Source: Myceligenerans salitolerans (GTDB taxonomy: Bacteria; Actinomycetota; Actinomycetes; Actinomycetales; Cellulomonadaceae). Taken from it: a DNA stretch of 64,000 bases. Below are positions 54,214-62,841 of the stretch, in pieces. The stretch lies in the NCBI RefSeq assembly GCF_017349295.1, contig NZ_JAFMPK010000027.1, positions 216,839 through 280,838 of the forward strand. The letters are read 5' to 3'. Position 1 is the first letter of the stretch. Every line of letters begins with the position of its first letter. A program made the position numbers and the translations under genes. Below the pieces are notes generated by a model that saw only the letters and a program-made list of their open reading frames with translations, had not been told where the DNA came from and ran no database searches.

Positions 54214-56796
54214 TCACAGCGATTCCAGGGCGGCGAAGCAGACCAGCGGGACCGGTTGGTCCGCCTCCGCGCAGGCTGCCGCGAGCGCGGCCTCCGGGTC
54301 GTCGGTGGCCCGGAGGTGGGCGTGGAAGCGGGGCATGACCCGGGCGGCGAGGGCGTCGGGCAGGGGTGCCACCGCCGCGACGACCGCCCGCGCGCCGAGC
54401 CGGAGCAGGACCGACGTGAGTCCCAGGACCTCTCCCCCGACCACCTCCGAGGAGCCGCCGACCTCGCACGCCGCGAGCACCACCACGGAGGCCGGCAGCC
54501 GCATCCCGTCGAGCTCGTGGGCGAACAGAGGGCCGTCGGCCAGTTCGATCGAGGCGAAGAGGGGGTTGTCGGCGTCGTGCCGGCCGTGGGCGGCGAGGTG
54601 GACGACGTCGTGCGTGGCGAACGCCTCACGGACCGCCGCGGTGGTCGCGGCCCGTCCGGTGAGCACCGTCGCGCCCGGCCATTGCCGGCCCACCGCGTCC
54701 GCCTCGCCGGCTCCGTGCGCGACGCCGGGCCCGGACGCGGCGAGCAGGCGACGGCGGGTACCGGGACGGGCGTCGCGACGGCCGCGTGCCACGTGCGAGT
54801 TGACGGACGTGCGCTGCCCGCGCCGGGACGGCAGCGCCGCCCACGGAATGCCCAGCAGGGGTTCGCGCGCCACGACGTGCAGGTCCTCGTCCGCCCCCAG
54901 GGGTGCCAGGACGGCGTCGTCCAGCTTCTTGAGGGACCGGTCGAGAGAGGCCCGAGCCGCGGCGCGCAGGGGTGGGGGGATGTGTTCGTTGGCGGCCACG
55001 GCGATGTCGGCGCGGACGCGGCGTACCCGTTCCTCGACGCCGGAGGGTTCGCCGAGGTCCAGGAGGGCGGCACCGTGGCCGTCGAGCCGGACGGCGCGCA
55101 GGCGACCGCCGAAGACCGCGAAGTTGGCGACCACGGCACCGGCGCCGAGAGCGCGCACCGTCTCGCGGGCGGTGACGGGCTGGTCGACCTCGGCGTCCCC
55201 GGCGTGCAACCAGGAACGCTCGCGCACCTGGTTCTGGAGCAAGCCGGCACGGCGGGTGAGCTCCTCGCGCTCGGCGGCGTGGACGCCGTCGGCGGGCAGC
55301 TCCCGGGCGCGGCCGAGGAGGCCCCGCGCCTCGGCGAGAAGTTCGGCGGCGGCCGGGTCGTCGGGCGGTGTGACGCGGCCCGCGCCTGCGAAGGTCGAGC
55401 GGCCTCGTTCGAGCGCGTCGAACAAGGCGTGCGGCCGTCCTGTCGTCAGGGCCGCCCCGACGTCGACGAGCTGGAGGTCCACCCCATGCACGGCGGCTGC
55501 CGTCACGGACTCGACGGCGCCGAGCCGTGACCGGTGCTCGCGGAGCAGCCGGAACCCCTGGCGCACCGCGCGAAGCCCCCGGGCGCGGTTGTGCTCGGCG
55601 AAGGCCAGTTGCGCCGCCACGACCAGGCGCTGGATACGGAAGGTGAGCGGGGTACCGGGGCTGTCCCTCCCGACGACGTCGAACTCCCGGCGGGCTCGGA
55701 GGATGTCCCCGGCGAGCACGAGCCAGCGTGCGGCGACGAGCCTGGCGGCGTGGCCCGGGTGGTAGCCCAGGAACGCGCCGGTTCCGTCGCCCTCTCGCGC
55801 CACCTCCAGCGCCGACTCCGCCCGACGCCGGGCGACCGCCGAGGTCGGCGCCTCGAACCGGGTGGCTCCCAGCTCTGCCTCGAGTTCCAGGACCTGCGCG
55901 AGCGCCGCCATCGACGGATTGCCGGCGTCGGCGAACCGCCGGCTCGCGCGCCGGGCCGTCCGGCGAGCCGCGTCGTACTGGCGGAGCCCGAGCAGGCACC
56001 GGGCGTGGAACCACTCGGCCTCGGCGTGGTCCGCCCGCCATCCCACCGTGGCGAGCTGTTCGACGGCCGTCCGCAGGAGGCGTTCGGCGTCCTCGAGCAG
56101 TCCGCTGTCGAAGAGCACCTCGGCGCGCGCCAGAAGCGGGATGCCGTCGTCCCGGTCCGGCGTCAGATCGTGGGATCGCTCCATCGACGCGAGCGCCCCG
56201 GGCAGGTCTCCCATGGCGTACAGGGCATAGCCGATGTTGCCCAGCGCGAACGAGGTGGACATGACGTTGCCGGACTGTGCCGCGTGCTCGTAGGACTCCT
56301 GGTAGTCCCGCAGGGCGGCGTCGAACATGCCGAGCTCGCTGTGGGCGTTGCCCCGGTTCAGGAGCAGGATCGCCCGTTCCTCGTCCTCGAGCATCTCGGC
56401 GTTCTCGCAGGCCTGGGAGAAGTGGTCGAGCGCGGCACGTGTACTGCCGGTGCGGATCAGAAGAACTCCGCGTTGCAGCTGGACCAAGGTCGCGAGCGAC
56501 GTGTCCGACGACGCCTGGGCGAGCTTCTCGGCCTGGAAGCACAGCTCCATGGCGTCGTCGAGCGAGTCGGTCCGCATGAGCACCGAGTTCGAGAGGCCCA
56601 GGTGGCCCCGCACGGCGAGGCCGTCCCACACGCGTCGTCGCGCGTCCGGGAGCCGCTCGACGTCGATCGCCTCGATCTCGTCGAGCACGCGGCGGAACGC
56701 CGCCTCCCCGGCGGCCCAGCGCGCCCGCTTGTTCAGCTCCCGCGCCTCCTTGAGCCGGGAGGCGAGCGACTCCAGCCGTGAGTCGTCCACCGTCAT
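54214..56796 (-). CDS. TPR-CHAT protein (caspase-like cysteine protease fold)
   Basis: 860 residues without signal peptide. The first 500 residues are helical repeats of TPR type, for example LLLNRGNAHSELGMFDAALRDYQ, LGNIGYALYAMGDLPGALASME and RAEVLFDSGLLEDAERLLR. The last 200 form a CHAT domain with the catalytic dyad: His737 in HLAAHGRHDADNPLFASIEL and Cys777 in VVLAACEVGG, followed by GGEVLGLTSVLLRLGARAVV. Both residues are present, so a peptidase activity with a protein substrate is plausible. It follows the subtilase gene by ten bases and is the last of four genes with a sigma factor at the head. The same TPR-CHAT layout occurs in Craspase (type III-E CRISPR), where it cleaves Csx30; no CRISPR genes are here. 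Confidence 0.92.
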   Translation of the reverse strand: MTVDDSRLESLASRLKEARELNKRARWAAGEAAFRRVLDEIEAIDVERLPDARRRVWDGLAVRGHLGLSNSVLMRTDSLDDAMELCFQAEKLAQASSDTSLATLVQLQRGVLLIRTGSTRAALDHFSQACENAEMLEDEERAILLLNRGNAHSELGMFDAALRDYQESYEHAAQSGNVMSTSFALGNIGYALYAMGDLPGALASMERSHDLTPDRDDGIPLLARAEVLFDSGLLEDAERLLRTAVEQLATVGWRADHAEAEWFHARCLLGLRQYDAARRTARRASRRFADAGNPSMAALAQVLELEAELGATRFEAPTSAVARRRAESALEVAREGDGTGAFLGYHPGHAARLVAARWLVLAGDILRARREFDVVGRDSPGTPLTFRIQRLVVAAQLAFAEHNRARGLRAVRQGFRLLREHRSRLGAVESVTAAAVHGVDLQLVDVGAALTTGRPHALFDALERGRSTFAGAGRVTPPDDPAAAELLAEARGLLGRARELPADGVHAAEREELTRRAGLLQNQVRERSWLHAGDAEVDQPVTARETVRALGAGAVVANFAVFGGRLRAVRLDGHGAALLDLGEPSGVEERVRRVRADIAVAANEHIPPPLRAAARASLDRSLKKLDDAVLAPLGADEDLHVVAREPLLGIPWAALPSRRGQRTSVNSHVARGRRDARPGTRRRLLAASGPGVAHGAGEADAVGRQWPGATVLTGRAATTAAVREAFATHDVVHLAAHGRHDADNPLFASIELADGPLFAHELDGMRLPASVVVLAACEVGGSSEVVGGEVLGLTSVLLRLGARAVVAAVAPLPDALAARVMPRFHAHLRATDDPEAALAAACAEADQPVPLVCFAALESL

Positions 56797-56806
56797 GGCC
56801 CCGGCC

Positions 56807-58267
56807 TCATCGTGCGGCGACAGGTTCCGGCATACCCGTGACGGCCTCCACCGCCCGCCATGCCATCCTCACCCGGTGCCCCTCCTCGCCTCCGTACCGC
56901 TGGTCGAGAAGCTGCTGTGCGAGTTCTCCGGCGAGGACGGGTGCCGCGAAGGAGGTTCCGCTCCACTGCGCGAAGCCCCCGGTGTAGTCGTCGGGGTCGG
57001 TCGACTCGCGGACCGGGTCACCACCGAGGAACTGCGGTTGCAGGGGACCGTCGGCCGTGACCGGCATGGTGCTGACGACTTCGCGTCCGTGCCGCACGCA
57101 GGTGACCCAGGGGCCGTCGTTGCTGAAGTCGGCGAGCGTGCCGTTCGGGTTCGACGCGGCGACCGACAGGATCGGCGGGTAGTCGGGATGCAGGTCGCGG
57201 ACGTCCAACGGCTCCGCACGGTCATCGAGCCGCCGGACGTGCGGCGCCCAGGCCGCGGGGAAGATCTCGCGGTCGTCCCCGTCGTTGCCGGCCGACACCA
57301 CGACGAGCACGCCGGCGCGGCGGAGATCCCGCAGCGCGCCGCGGAGCACGCCTTCGTAGTCGTCGTCCTCCACGATCTCGGGGCGGAACCCCATGGCGAG
57401 CACGAGGACGTCCACCGGCGCGCAACGGGGATCGCCCGCGAGTCCGCGCAGGTGGTACTCCAGCAGACGTTCCATGGTGCGGATGAGGTCCCATTCGCGG
57501 ACCAGGCCGTCCGTCGACATGGCCCGCACGGGCAGGATCGCGGCGTCCGGGCACGTCTGGTGCACGACGCCCGCGATGAACGTGCCGTGGCCGGCGAACG
57601 GAGTGAGACCGTCGGGCGTGGTGTCCGGCTCGTCCTCCGTGTAGGTGCCGAGAGGGCGTCCGTCGACCTCCGCGTCACGGATCACCAGCCGGTCTCCGTC
57701 CAGCCACGGATGTTCCCCGATCCCCGTGTCGACGACCGCCACGACGGGACGGTGCATCCCGTGCTCGGTGCGCCACGGCACGGGGCCGTCGCCGAACAGA
57801 CGGCGCGGCGCGGGACCGATCCGGTGCGCGGGCTCCCGGTCCCCCGGCACCGGGAGCCCGCCCCCGTTCCGGTGCCCCACGAGAACGTGGTCGAGTCCGA
57901 TGCGCTTGCGCTCATCGGGATCGACGGCGGACGCGATGTCGTCCAGCAGGTCCCAGACGTCGCCGTCGTCCCCCGCGAGGTGCACGGCGAGGCCGGGCTG
58001 CGGCGCGCCTCCGCGTGACCCGGCACGCTCCAGGCGTTCCTCCGCGAGTTCCAGGCTCCGTTCCGCGGCGCGTTCCCGGAGCAGGTCCAGCAACGGATCC
58101 GGGTCGTCGCCCGGGGTGGTCCGGAGGATCAGGCGGTCCGCGACGTAGCGTGTGGGCGCCAGCGGGACCTGCCTACGGCAGTGCGCCGATTCCGGGTCCA
58201 GGTCGCGGACCGGGCGCCATCCTCCGGTGTGGTCGCGTACACGCGGGGTCTCGGGGAAAGAACTCAC
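56807..58267 (-). CDS. Subtilisin-like S8 serine protease, cytosolic
   Basis: 486 residues. The catalytic triad is intact: Asp180 in VVAVVDTGIGEH, His227 in FAGHGTFIAGVV and Ser439 in WSGTSFAAPVLAG, with the oxyanion Asn328 in VVSAGNDGDD. No signal peptide or membrane anchor is visible, so the enzyme probably acts inside the cell. The first 150 residues before the Asp motif are rich in Arg/Asp/Glu and may act as an inhibitory or recognition domain. GTG at 58267 has GAGGTGA about six to eight bases upstream; a GTG at 58357 (30 residues longer, with GGAGA upstream, 22 bases after the previous gene) is possible. Overlap or short gaps tie it to the upstream small-protein gene and downstream TPR-CHAT gene. 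Confidence 0.92.
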   Translation of the reverse strand: MSSFPETPRVRDHTGGWRPVRDLDPESAHCRRQVPLAPTRYVADRLILRTTPGDDPDPLLDLLRERAAERSLELAEERLERAGSRGGAPQPGLAVHLAGDDGDVWDLLDDIASAVDPDERKRIGLDHVLVGHRNGGGLPVPGDREPAHRIGPAPRRLFGDGPVPWRTEHGMHRPVVAVVDTGIGEHPWLDGDRLVIRDAEVDGRPLGTYTEDEPDTTPDGLTPFAGHGTFIAGVVHQTCPDAAILPVRAMSTDGLVREWDLIRTMERLLEYHLRGLAGDPRCAPVDVLVLAMGFRPEIVEDDDYEGVLRGALRDLRRAGVLVVVSAGNDGDDREIFPAAWAPHVRRLDDRAEPLDVRDLHPDYPPILSVAASNPNGTLADFSNDGPWVTCVRHGREVVSTMPVTADGPLQPQFLGGDPVRESTDPDDYTGGFAQWSGTSFAAPVLAGELAQQLLDQRYGGEEGHRVRMAWRAVEAVTGMPEPVAAR

Positions 58268-58379
58268 AGGGGTCACCTCTCGTTCGTCGGATGCGGGCGC
58301 CTCGCCGATGCGGCCTCCCCCAGGGACCGCACGACGGGCGATCTCCCCCCAGGCCACGATGTTCTCCGCGGGCGCCTCA

Positions 58380-58931
58380 CTACAGTTCGATCACAGGTGT
58401 GCTCACCGCTCCGCCGTCGGCCTGCGGGCGGCGGACGATCAGGCTCGCGGCACCGGATGCCACCGCGGGGAACGAGAACCGCCCGTCCTCGTCGGCCTCC
58501 GTCGTCTCCGGCGCCACGCCGGGTCGGTGCAGTTCGACCGTGCACGACGGCGTCGGCACCGCGATCCAGCCGTCGACACGGATCCGGCCCGCTCGCTCGG
58601 CCGAGAGCTGGATCATGAGCGTGAGGTCACCGTGCGTGAAGGAGATCGTCCGCGCCTCGGTCGGCACACCGTCTGCAGGCACCGTCGCCGAACGTACTCC
58701 CGCCAGTGGCTCCGACACGTGCACGGCCTGCATCATCTCCGCCTCCAGCCCCGCCAGCGTCGCGGCGAACAGCGATCGCTCGACGAGGTCGTCGGGCATC
58801 GGATCGAGCCGTCCCGCCACCTCGGAGAGGTGGGTCAGGACGGCACGATCGGCATCGTCCAGGGGCTCGGCCGGCGAGAGCGTGAGCTCGTCGTCCCGGA
58901 CCTCCGGCAGTTCGTCCCCGTTCAGATCCAT
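58380..58931 (-). CDS. Unknown 183-residue protein coupled to the sigma factor; candidate anti-sigma or protease substrate
   Basis: 183 residues, soluble, acidic at the N-terminus (MDLNGDELPEVRDDELTLSP). It has a short helical region LDPMPDDLVERSLFAATLAG with LEAEMMQ (about 43-70), then beta-rich sequence: SFTHGDLTLMIQLSAERAGR, IRVDGWIAVPTPSCTVELHR and DEDGRFSFPAVASGAASLIV, which resembles a carboxypeptidase-regulatory/Ig-like domain. No zinc-finger HxxxCxxC motif and no membrane segment, so it is not a classical ZAS anti-sigma factor. Its start overlaps the end of the sigma gene by ten bases, so the two are translationally coupled, as sigma/anti-sigma pairs usually are. Function is inferred from position only. 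Confidence 0.85.
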   Translation of the reverse strand: MDLNGDELPEVRDDELTLSPAEPLDDADRAVLTHLSEVAGRLDPMPDDLVERSLFAATLAGLEAEMMQAVHVSEPLAGVRSATVPADGVPTEARTISFTHGDLTLMIQLSAERAGRIRVDGWIAVPTPSCTVELHRPGVAPETTEADEDGRFSFPAVASGAASLIVRRPQADGGAVSTPVIEL

Positions 58932-59560
58932 GCGCCACCACCCATCCGGTCCAGCTCGGTCCTGAGCTTGGCCAGGCAGCGGCCACGCGTCGCCCCGATG
59001 CTCCCGACCGGCATGCCGACCGCGGCGGAGATCATCCGGTAGTCCGGCCGATCGGCGAGTGCGACCAGGTGCAGCAGTTCACGACAGCGCTCGGACAAGG
59101 TCGCGAACGCCTTCCACAGGATCCGGTCCCGCTCCTTCGTCAGGACCTGGGCGTCCGGCTGCGGCGCGGCATCGTGCAGTGCCGCGTGCTGCCTGTGGTC
59201 CTCGGGCAGGTCCGTCCGGCGTGCGGCCACGGCCCGCTCGTTGCGGGCCGCGTCCCATGCCGCACGCCGGGCCGTGGTGAGCAGCCACTTCAGGACGGCA
59301 CGAGGCTCCTCGATCCGGTCCGCGTGCTTCACGAGCTGCACCCACGTGTTCTGCACGATGTCGGCCGCCTCGTCACGCCCCACACCCTGGGCCCGCACCG
59401 TCGCCCACAGCAGCGGTGTCACCTCGCGGACGACGGCGTCCAGTCGGTCCGTGCGGCCCTCCCGATACGCGAGCAGCGCATGCGCGGCGCGCTCCCCGAG
59501 CGTGGAGCCGGGAGCGTCGTGGGACTCTCGTGCGGACGGAGCGTCGCAGCGTCTTGTCAT
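58922..59560 (-). CDS. ECF-like RNA polymerase sigma factor
   Basis: 212 residues with regions 2 and 4 only. Region 2 is about residues 40-105: LLWATVRAQGVGRDEAADIV, QNTWVQLVKHADRIEEPRAV and LKWLLTTARRAAWDAARNER. Region 4 is about 145-205: FATLSERCRELLHLVALADR, YRMISAAVGMPVGSIGATRG and RCLAKLRTEL, a helix-turn-helix. ATG at 59560 is chosen; the frame is open much further upstream with non-conserved sequence. It heads the operon with the small protein, subtilase and TPR-CHAT genes and may drive its own promoter. The signal it answers to is not shown by the sequence. Confidence 0.93.
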   Translation of the reverse strand: MTRRCDAPSARESHDAPGSTLGERAAHALLAYREGRTDRLDAVVREVTPLLWATVRAQGVGRDEAADIVQNTWVQLVKHADRIEEPRAVLKWLLTTARRAAWDAARNERAVAARRTDLPEDHRQHAALHDAAPQPDAQVLTKERDRILWKAFATLSERCRELLHLVALADRPDYRMISAAVGMPVGSIGATRGRCLAKLRTELDRMGGGAWI

Positions 59561-59810
59561 CGCCTCGATGCGGGGTCTCGACGTCCGCGGGCGCAGACGT
59601 ATCGGTTCTGGACCCTGCAAATATACGGGGGCACTCGGACACGCACGACGCGCCCGAGCCCTCCTCACCGGAACGTGCACCCGGCACCCACCCCTCTGGG
59701 ACGAAGCGACGATCGGAGTCCCCCGGGGACGGGCACGACGCCCGGCCCCGAGATCTCCTGCTCTCACCAGTAGAGAGGGTGGACGACGGAGTTTGATACA
59801 CGACAGGAAC
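59561..59810 (-). promoter_or_regulatory. Upstream region of the sigma/protease operon
   Basis: About 250 bases without a gene. A -10-like TATATT (59620-59625), with TCGTGC at a 17-base spacing, gives a possible promoter with a leader of about 50 bases. Closer to the start, AGAACCGATACGTC contains ECF-like elements but with wrong spacing. Nothing else was recognised. Confidence 0.4.
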
Positions 59811-59851
59811 GACGCCGGCCCGCGTCCCCTCGAGGGGCGCGGGCCGGCGTC
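59811..59851 (-). terminator. Terminator after rplA
   Basis: GACGCCGGCCCGCG (59811-59824) pairs with CGCGGGCCGGCGTC (59838-59851), with an inner CCCC/GGGG stem and TCGA loop. It begins 18 bases after the rplA stop and separates rplKA from the sigma/protease operon. Confidence 0.85.
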
Positions 59852-59869
59852 GTCGGCTCGGGTTCCGGC

Positions 59870-60589
59870 TCAGGCGGCCGCGGCCTCCGCCAGGAGGTTC
59901 GACGTGCGCGACTGGTCGAGCGGAATGCCCGGGCCCATGGTCGTCGTCATCGTCGCCTTGGTGATGTAGCGGCCCTTCGAGGAGGACGGCTTGAGACGCA
60001 GCACCTCGTCGAGCGCCGCACCGTAGTTCTCCACCAGCTGCTCGTCCGGGAAGGACACCTTGCCGATGATGAAGTGCAGGTTCGCGTGCTTGTCGACACG
60101 GAACTCGATCTTGCCGCCCTTGATGTCGGTCACGGCCTTGGTCACGTCCATCGTCACGGTGCCGGTCTTCGGGTTCGGCATGAGGCCGCGGGGGCCCAGC
60201 ACCTTACCGAGGCGGCCGACCTTGCCCATCAGGTCCGGCGTGGCCACCGCGGCGTCGAAGTCGGTGTAACCGCCGGCGACCTTCTCGATCAGCTCGTCGC
60301 CACCGACCTCGTCGGCACCCGCGGCGCGGGCCTCCTCGGCCTTCGCGGCGTTGGCGAAGACGATGACCTTGGCGGTCTTACCCGTGCCGTGCGGCAGGTT
60401 CACCGTGCCGCGGACCATCTGGTCCGCCTGACGCGGGTCCACACCGAGACGGAACACGACCTCGACGGTCGAGTCGTACTTGGTGGTCGCCGTTTCCTTG
60501 GCGAGGCGGACGGCCTCGAGCGGCGCGTAGAGGTGGTCGCGGTCGACCTTCGCGAACGCGCTGCGGTACTTCTTGCTCTGCTTGGCCAT
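59870..60589 (-). CDS. rplA: 50S ribosomal protein L1
   Basis: 239 residues. L1 forms the mobile stalk at the E site. It begins [20 protein letters not shown], has [20 protein letters not shown] and the [20 protein letters not shown] motif, and ends with [16 protein letters not shown] at 60589 is the expected start; the open frame continues upstream. It lies 127 bases after rplK. Confidence 0.97.
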   Translation of the reverse strand: MAKQSKKYRSAFAKVDRDHLYAPLEAVRLAKETATTKYDSTVEVVFRLGVDPRQADQMVRGTVNLPHGTGKTAKVIVFANAAKAEEARAAGADEVGGDELIEKVAGGYTDFDAAVATPDLMGKVGRLGKVLGPRGLMPNPKTGTVTMDVTKAVTDIKGGKIEFRVDKHANLHFIIGKVSFPDEQLVENYGAALDEVLRLKPSSSKGRYITKATMTTTMGPGIPLDQSRTSNLLAEAAAA

Positions 60590-60716
60590 TTCTGTGCCCT
60601 TCCTTCGTGGTCGTAGCGGGCCTGGCGGCCCTGCCACAGTGGCGTCCGACGACGGTCGCCGGCGCCCGGTTCGCTCGCACGCCGGGATCGCGGAGTCCGC
60701 GAGCCCGGTGACGGCG

Positions 60717-61148
60717 TCACTCGCTGACGGTGATCCCCATCGAACGGGCGGTGCCCGCGATGATCTTGGCGGCCGCGTCGATGTCGTTCGCGTTGAGATC
60801 CGGCATCTTGGTCTGCGCGATCTCCTTGACCTGGTCCATCGTGAGGTTCGCGACCTTGGTGGTGTGCGGCGTGCCCGAGCCCTTCTGGACGCCCGCCGCC
60901 TTCTTGATGAGCTCCGCGGCCGGCGGCGTCTTCGTGATGAAGGTGAAGGAGCGGTCCTCGTAGACCGTGATCTCCACCGGGATCACGTTGCCGCGCTGCG
61001 ACTCGGTCGCCGCGTTGTAGGCCTTGCAGAACTCCATGATGTTCACACCGTGCTGACCCAGCGCGGGGCCGATCGGCGGGGCGGGGTTCGCCGCACCGGC
61101 CTGGATCTGGAGCTTGATGAGGCCGGCGACCTTCTTCTTGGGGGGCAT
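60717..61148 (-). CDS. rplK: 50S ribosomal protein L11
   Basis: 143 residues. L11 lies at the base of the L12 stalk and is needed for stringent-response sensing. It begins with [20 protein letters not shown] and [20 protein letters not shown], the Pro-rich loop touched by thiostrepton-type antibiotics, and ends in the rRNA-binding domain with [20 protein letters not shown]. Normal length. Confidence 0.98.
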   Translation of the reverse strand: MPPKKKVAGLIKLQIQAGAANPAPPIGPALGQHGVNIMEFCKAYNAATESQRGNVIPVEITVYEDRSFTFITKTPPAAELIKKAAGVQKGSGTPHTTKVANLTMDQVKEIAQTKMPDLNANDIDAAAKIIAGTARSMGITVSE

Positions 61149-61220
61149 GCTCTGCGCTGCTTTCTGTTGGTGGGCCGACGCCGTGGGCGATGACCCGGTT
61201 GCAATGGGAGACGGGGTGGA

Positions 61221-62033
61221 TCAGATCTTGGCGACCTGGTCGAACCCCAGCTCGACCGGGGTCTCCCGGCCGAAGATCGAAACGAGCACGTGAAGCTTCT
61301 GCGACTCCACGTTGATCTCGGAGATGGTGGCGGGCAACGTGTCGAACGGACCGTCCGTGACGGTGACCGACTCGCCGACCTCGAAGTCCACGTGCACGGC
61401 GGACTTGGCCGACGCACCGGAGGCGGTGGACTCGGCGGCGGGCTTCCCGGCGGCCGGCTGCGCCTCGACGGTCGGGGCGAGCATCGAGTAGATCTCGTCG
61501 AACGTGAGGGGCACCGGCTGGTGGGTGTGGCCCACGAAGCCCGTCACACCCGGTGTGTGGCGCACGGCGCCCCACGACTCGTCGGTGAGATCCATGCGCA
61601 CGAGCACGTACCCCGGGATGCGGACCCGGCGCACGATCTTCTTCTGCGCGTTCTTGATCTCGGCCACCTCTTCCATGGGGACCTCGATCTGGAAGATGTA
61701 GTCCTCCATGTTCAGGCTCTGGATGCGGTTCTCCAGGTTGGCCTTCACACGGTTCTCGTAGCCCGCGTAGGAATGGATGACGTACCAGTCGCCCGGCTGC
61801 GAGCGGAGCATGCTCTTGAACTCCGCGACCTCGTCGACGACCTCGTCGGCGTCCTCGGCCGGGGCGTCCTGGTCCGCCGGAGCCGCCTCCTCGGCGGGAA
61901 CCGCCTCGTCGTCGGCAGCGTCCGCAGGCGCGTCGGCGTTCTCGGTGTCCGCGGTCACGTCACCGGCCACCTCGGCGCTCTCGGCGTCGGGCAGTTCGAC
62001 GTTCTCCGTCTGGTCCAGAGAATCCTGGGACAC
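61221..62033 (-). CDS. nusG: Transcription termination/antitermination protein NusG
   Basis: 270 residues. The NGN domain starts at [20 protein letters not shown] near residue 82, and the KOW domain at [20 protein letters not shown] near 212. The first 75 residues are an acidic Asp/Glu/Ala-rich extension, and a linker of Ala/Ser/Glu separates the two domains. Both are found in actinobacterial NusG. GTG at 62033 has AGG seven bases upstream. secE is upstream and rplK downstream, the usual order. Confidence 0.96.
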   Translation of the reverse strand: MSQDSLDQTENVELPDAESAEVAGDVTADTENADAPADAADDEAVPAEEAAPADQDAPAEDADEVVDEVAEFKSMLRSQPGDWYVIHSYAGYENRVKANLENRIQSLNMEDYIFQIEVPMEEVAEIKNAQKKIVRRVRIPGYVLVRMDLTDESWGAVRHTPGVTGFVGHTHQPVPLTFDEIYSMLAPTVEAQPAAGKPAAESTASGASAKSAVHVDFEVGESVTVTDGPFDTLPATISEINVESQKLHVLVSIFGRETPVELGFDQVAKI

Positions 62034-62248
62034 GTACGAACCTGCTTTCTTCTCCTGGCCGGGAAGGACCCGGCACAACTTGCGAACCCGGTGGCTCGGA
62101 TGCGGCCTTCGGAACACGACACCACACCCGGCTCCCATTGTCGCGCAGTGTGCGCGGTGAGGAGCGACCGATCGCGCTCCGGCGTCGTGTGCCGTGCGAC
62201 ACGGCACCCGCGACGAACCGGTGGGACCGAGGGCTCAGCGAACTCGCG

Positions 62249-62497
62249 TCACGAACCGAAGACCAGGAAGGCGAGCTTGCCGATCCCGAAGTCGAGCGCC
62301 GTCACGAACAGCATCACCACGACCAGGAACACCAGGACGACCCAGGTGTAGTTGAGCAGCTCCGAGCGCGTGGGCGTGACGACCTTCTTGAGCTCGCCGA
62401 TCACCTGGCGCACGAAGAGTGCGATCCGCGCGAAGATGTTGCGGCGACCCTCGCTGGGACGTTCCGCAGTGCTCTTCATCACCTCGGTGTCGCTCAC
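62249..62497 (-). CDS. secE: Protein translocase subunit SecE
   Basis: 82 residues with a single transmembrane segment, LNYTWVVLVFLVVVMLFVTAL, after the amphipathic region IALFVRQVIGELKKVVTPTR that carries the conserved contact with SecY. GTG at 62497 fits a ribosome binding site GGAG about ten bases upstream; an ATG six codons later is an alternative. It lies between tRNA-Trp and nusG. Confidence 0.95.
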   Translation of the reverse strand: MSDTEVMKSTAERPSEGRRNIFARIALFVRQVIGELKKVVTPTRSELLNYTWVVLVFLVVVMLFVTALDFGIGKLAFLVFGS

Positions 62498-62602
62498 TGC
62501 TAACCCCACTCCTGTGGCATCTGCCCCGCCACGGGGGCGGGACGTTCTGGCCCGGCGCCACTCACGTGGCCCCGCTCTGCGTGATCCCGGCGGGACCGAC
62601 GC

Positions 62603-62678
62603 TGGCAGGGTAGACAGGACTCGAACCTGCAACCTGCGGTTTTGGAGACCGCTGCGCTACCAATTGCGCCACTACCCT
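62603..62678 (-). tRNA. tRNA-Trp (anticodon CCA)
   Basis: A complete cloverleaf on the minus strand: acceptor AGGGTAG/CTACCCT, D arm GCGC/GCGC, anticodon stem GCGGT/ACCGC with loop CTCCAAA (anticodon CCA at 62643-62645), and T arm GCAGG/CCTGT with TTCGAGT loop. A G discriminator (62606) and an encoded CCA end (62603-62605) follow. It precedes secE, as in many actinobacteria. Confidence 0.97.
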
Positions 62679-62841
62679 TCGGCTCCGCCCCGTCGACACC
62701 GGGTCACGGCCCCACCAGGGGCGCGCTCCAGCATGGCGACGAGCCAATCACCGGTGCACAACTGTACGGCACGGGAGGCGGTGGGTCGAACCCGATCCGA
62801 TCCGGGCCCGCGGCCCGGTCGCCGCCCCGGCCCGCAGACCG

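Noticed and set aside
54214-59560. Reading the CHAT operon as a type III-E CRISPR remnant
   Set aside because: There is no gRAMP (Cas7-11), no repeats and no Csx31-like gene; only the analogy of TPR-CHAT with a sigma factor remains, so it is kept as a hypothesis about mechanism, not as a CRISPR call.
62603-62678. tRNA-Trp as an attachment site for a mobile element next to the kinase gene
   Set aside because: No integrase, no repeated tRNA 3' end and no change in composition is seen nearby.
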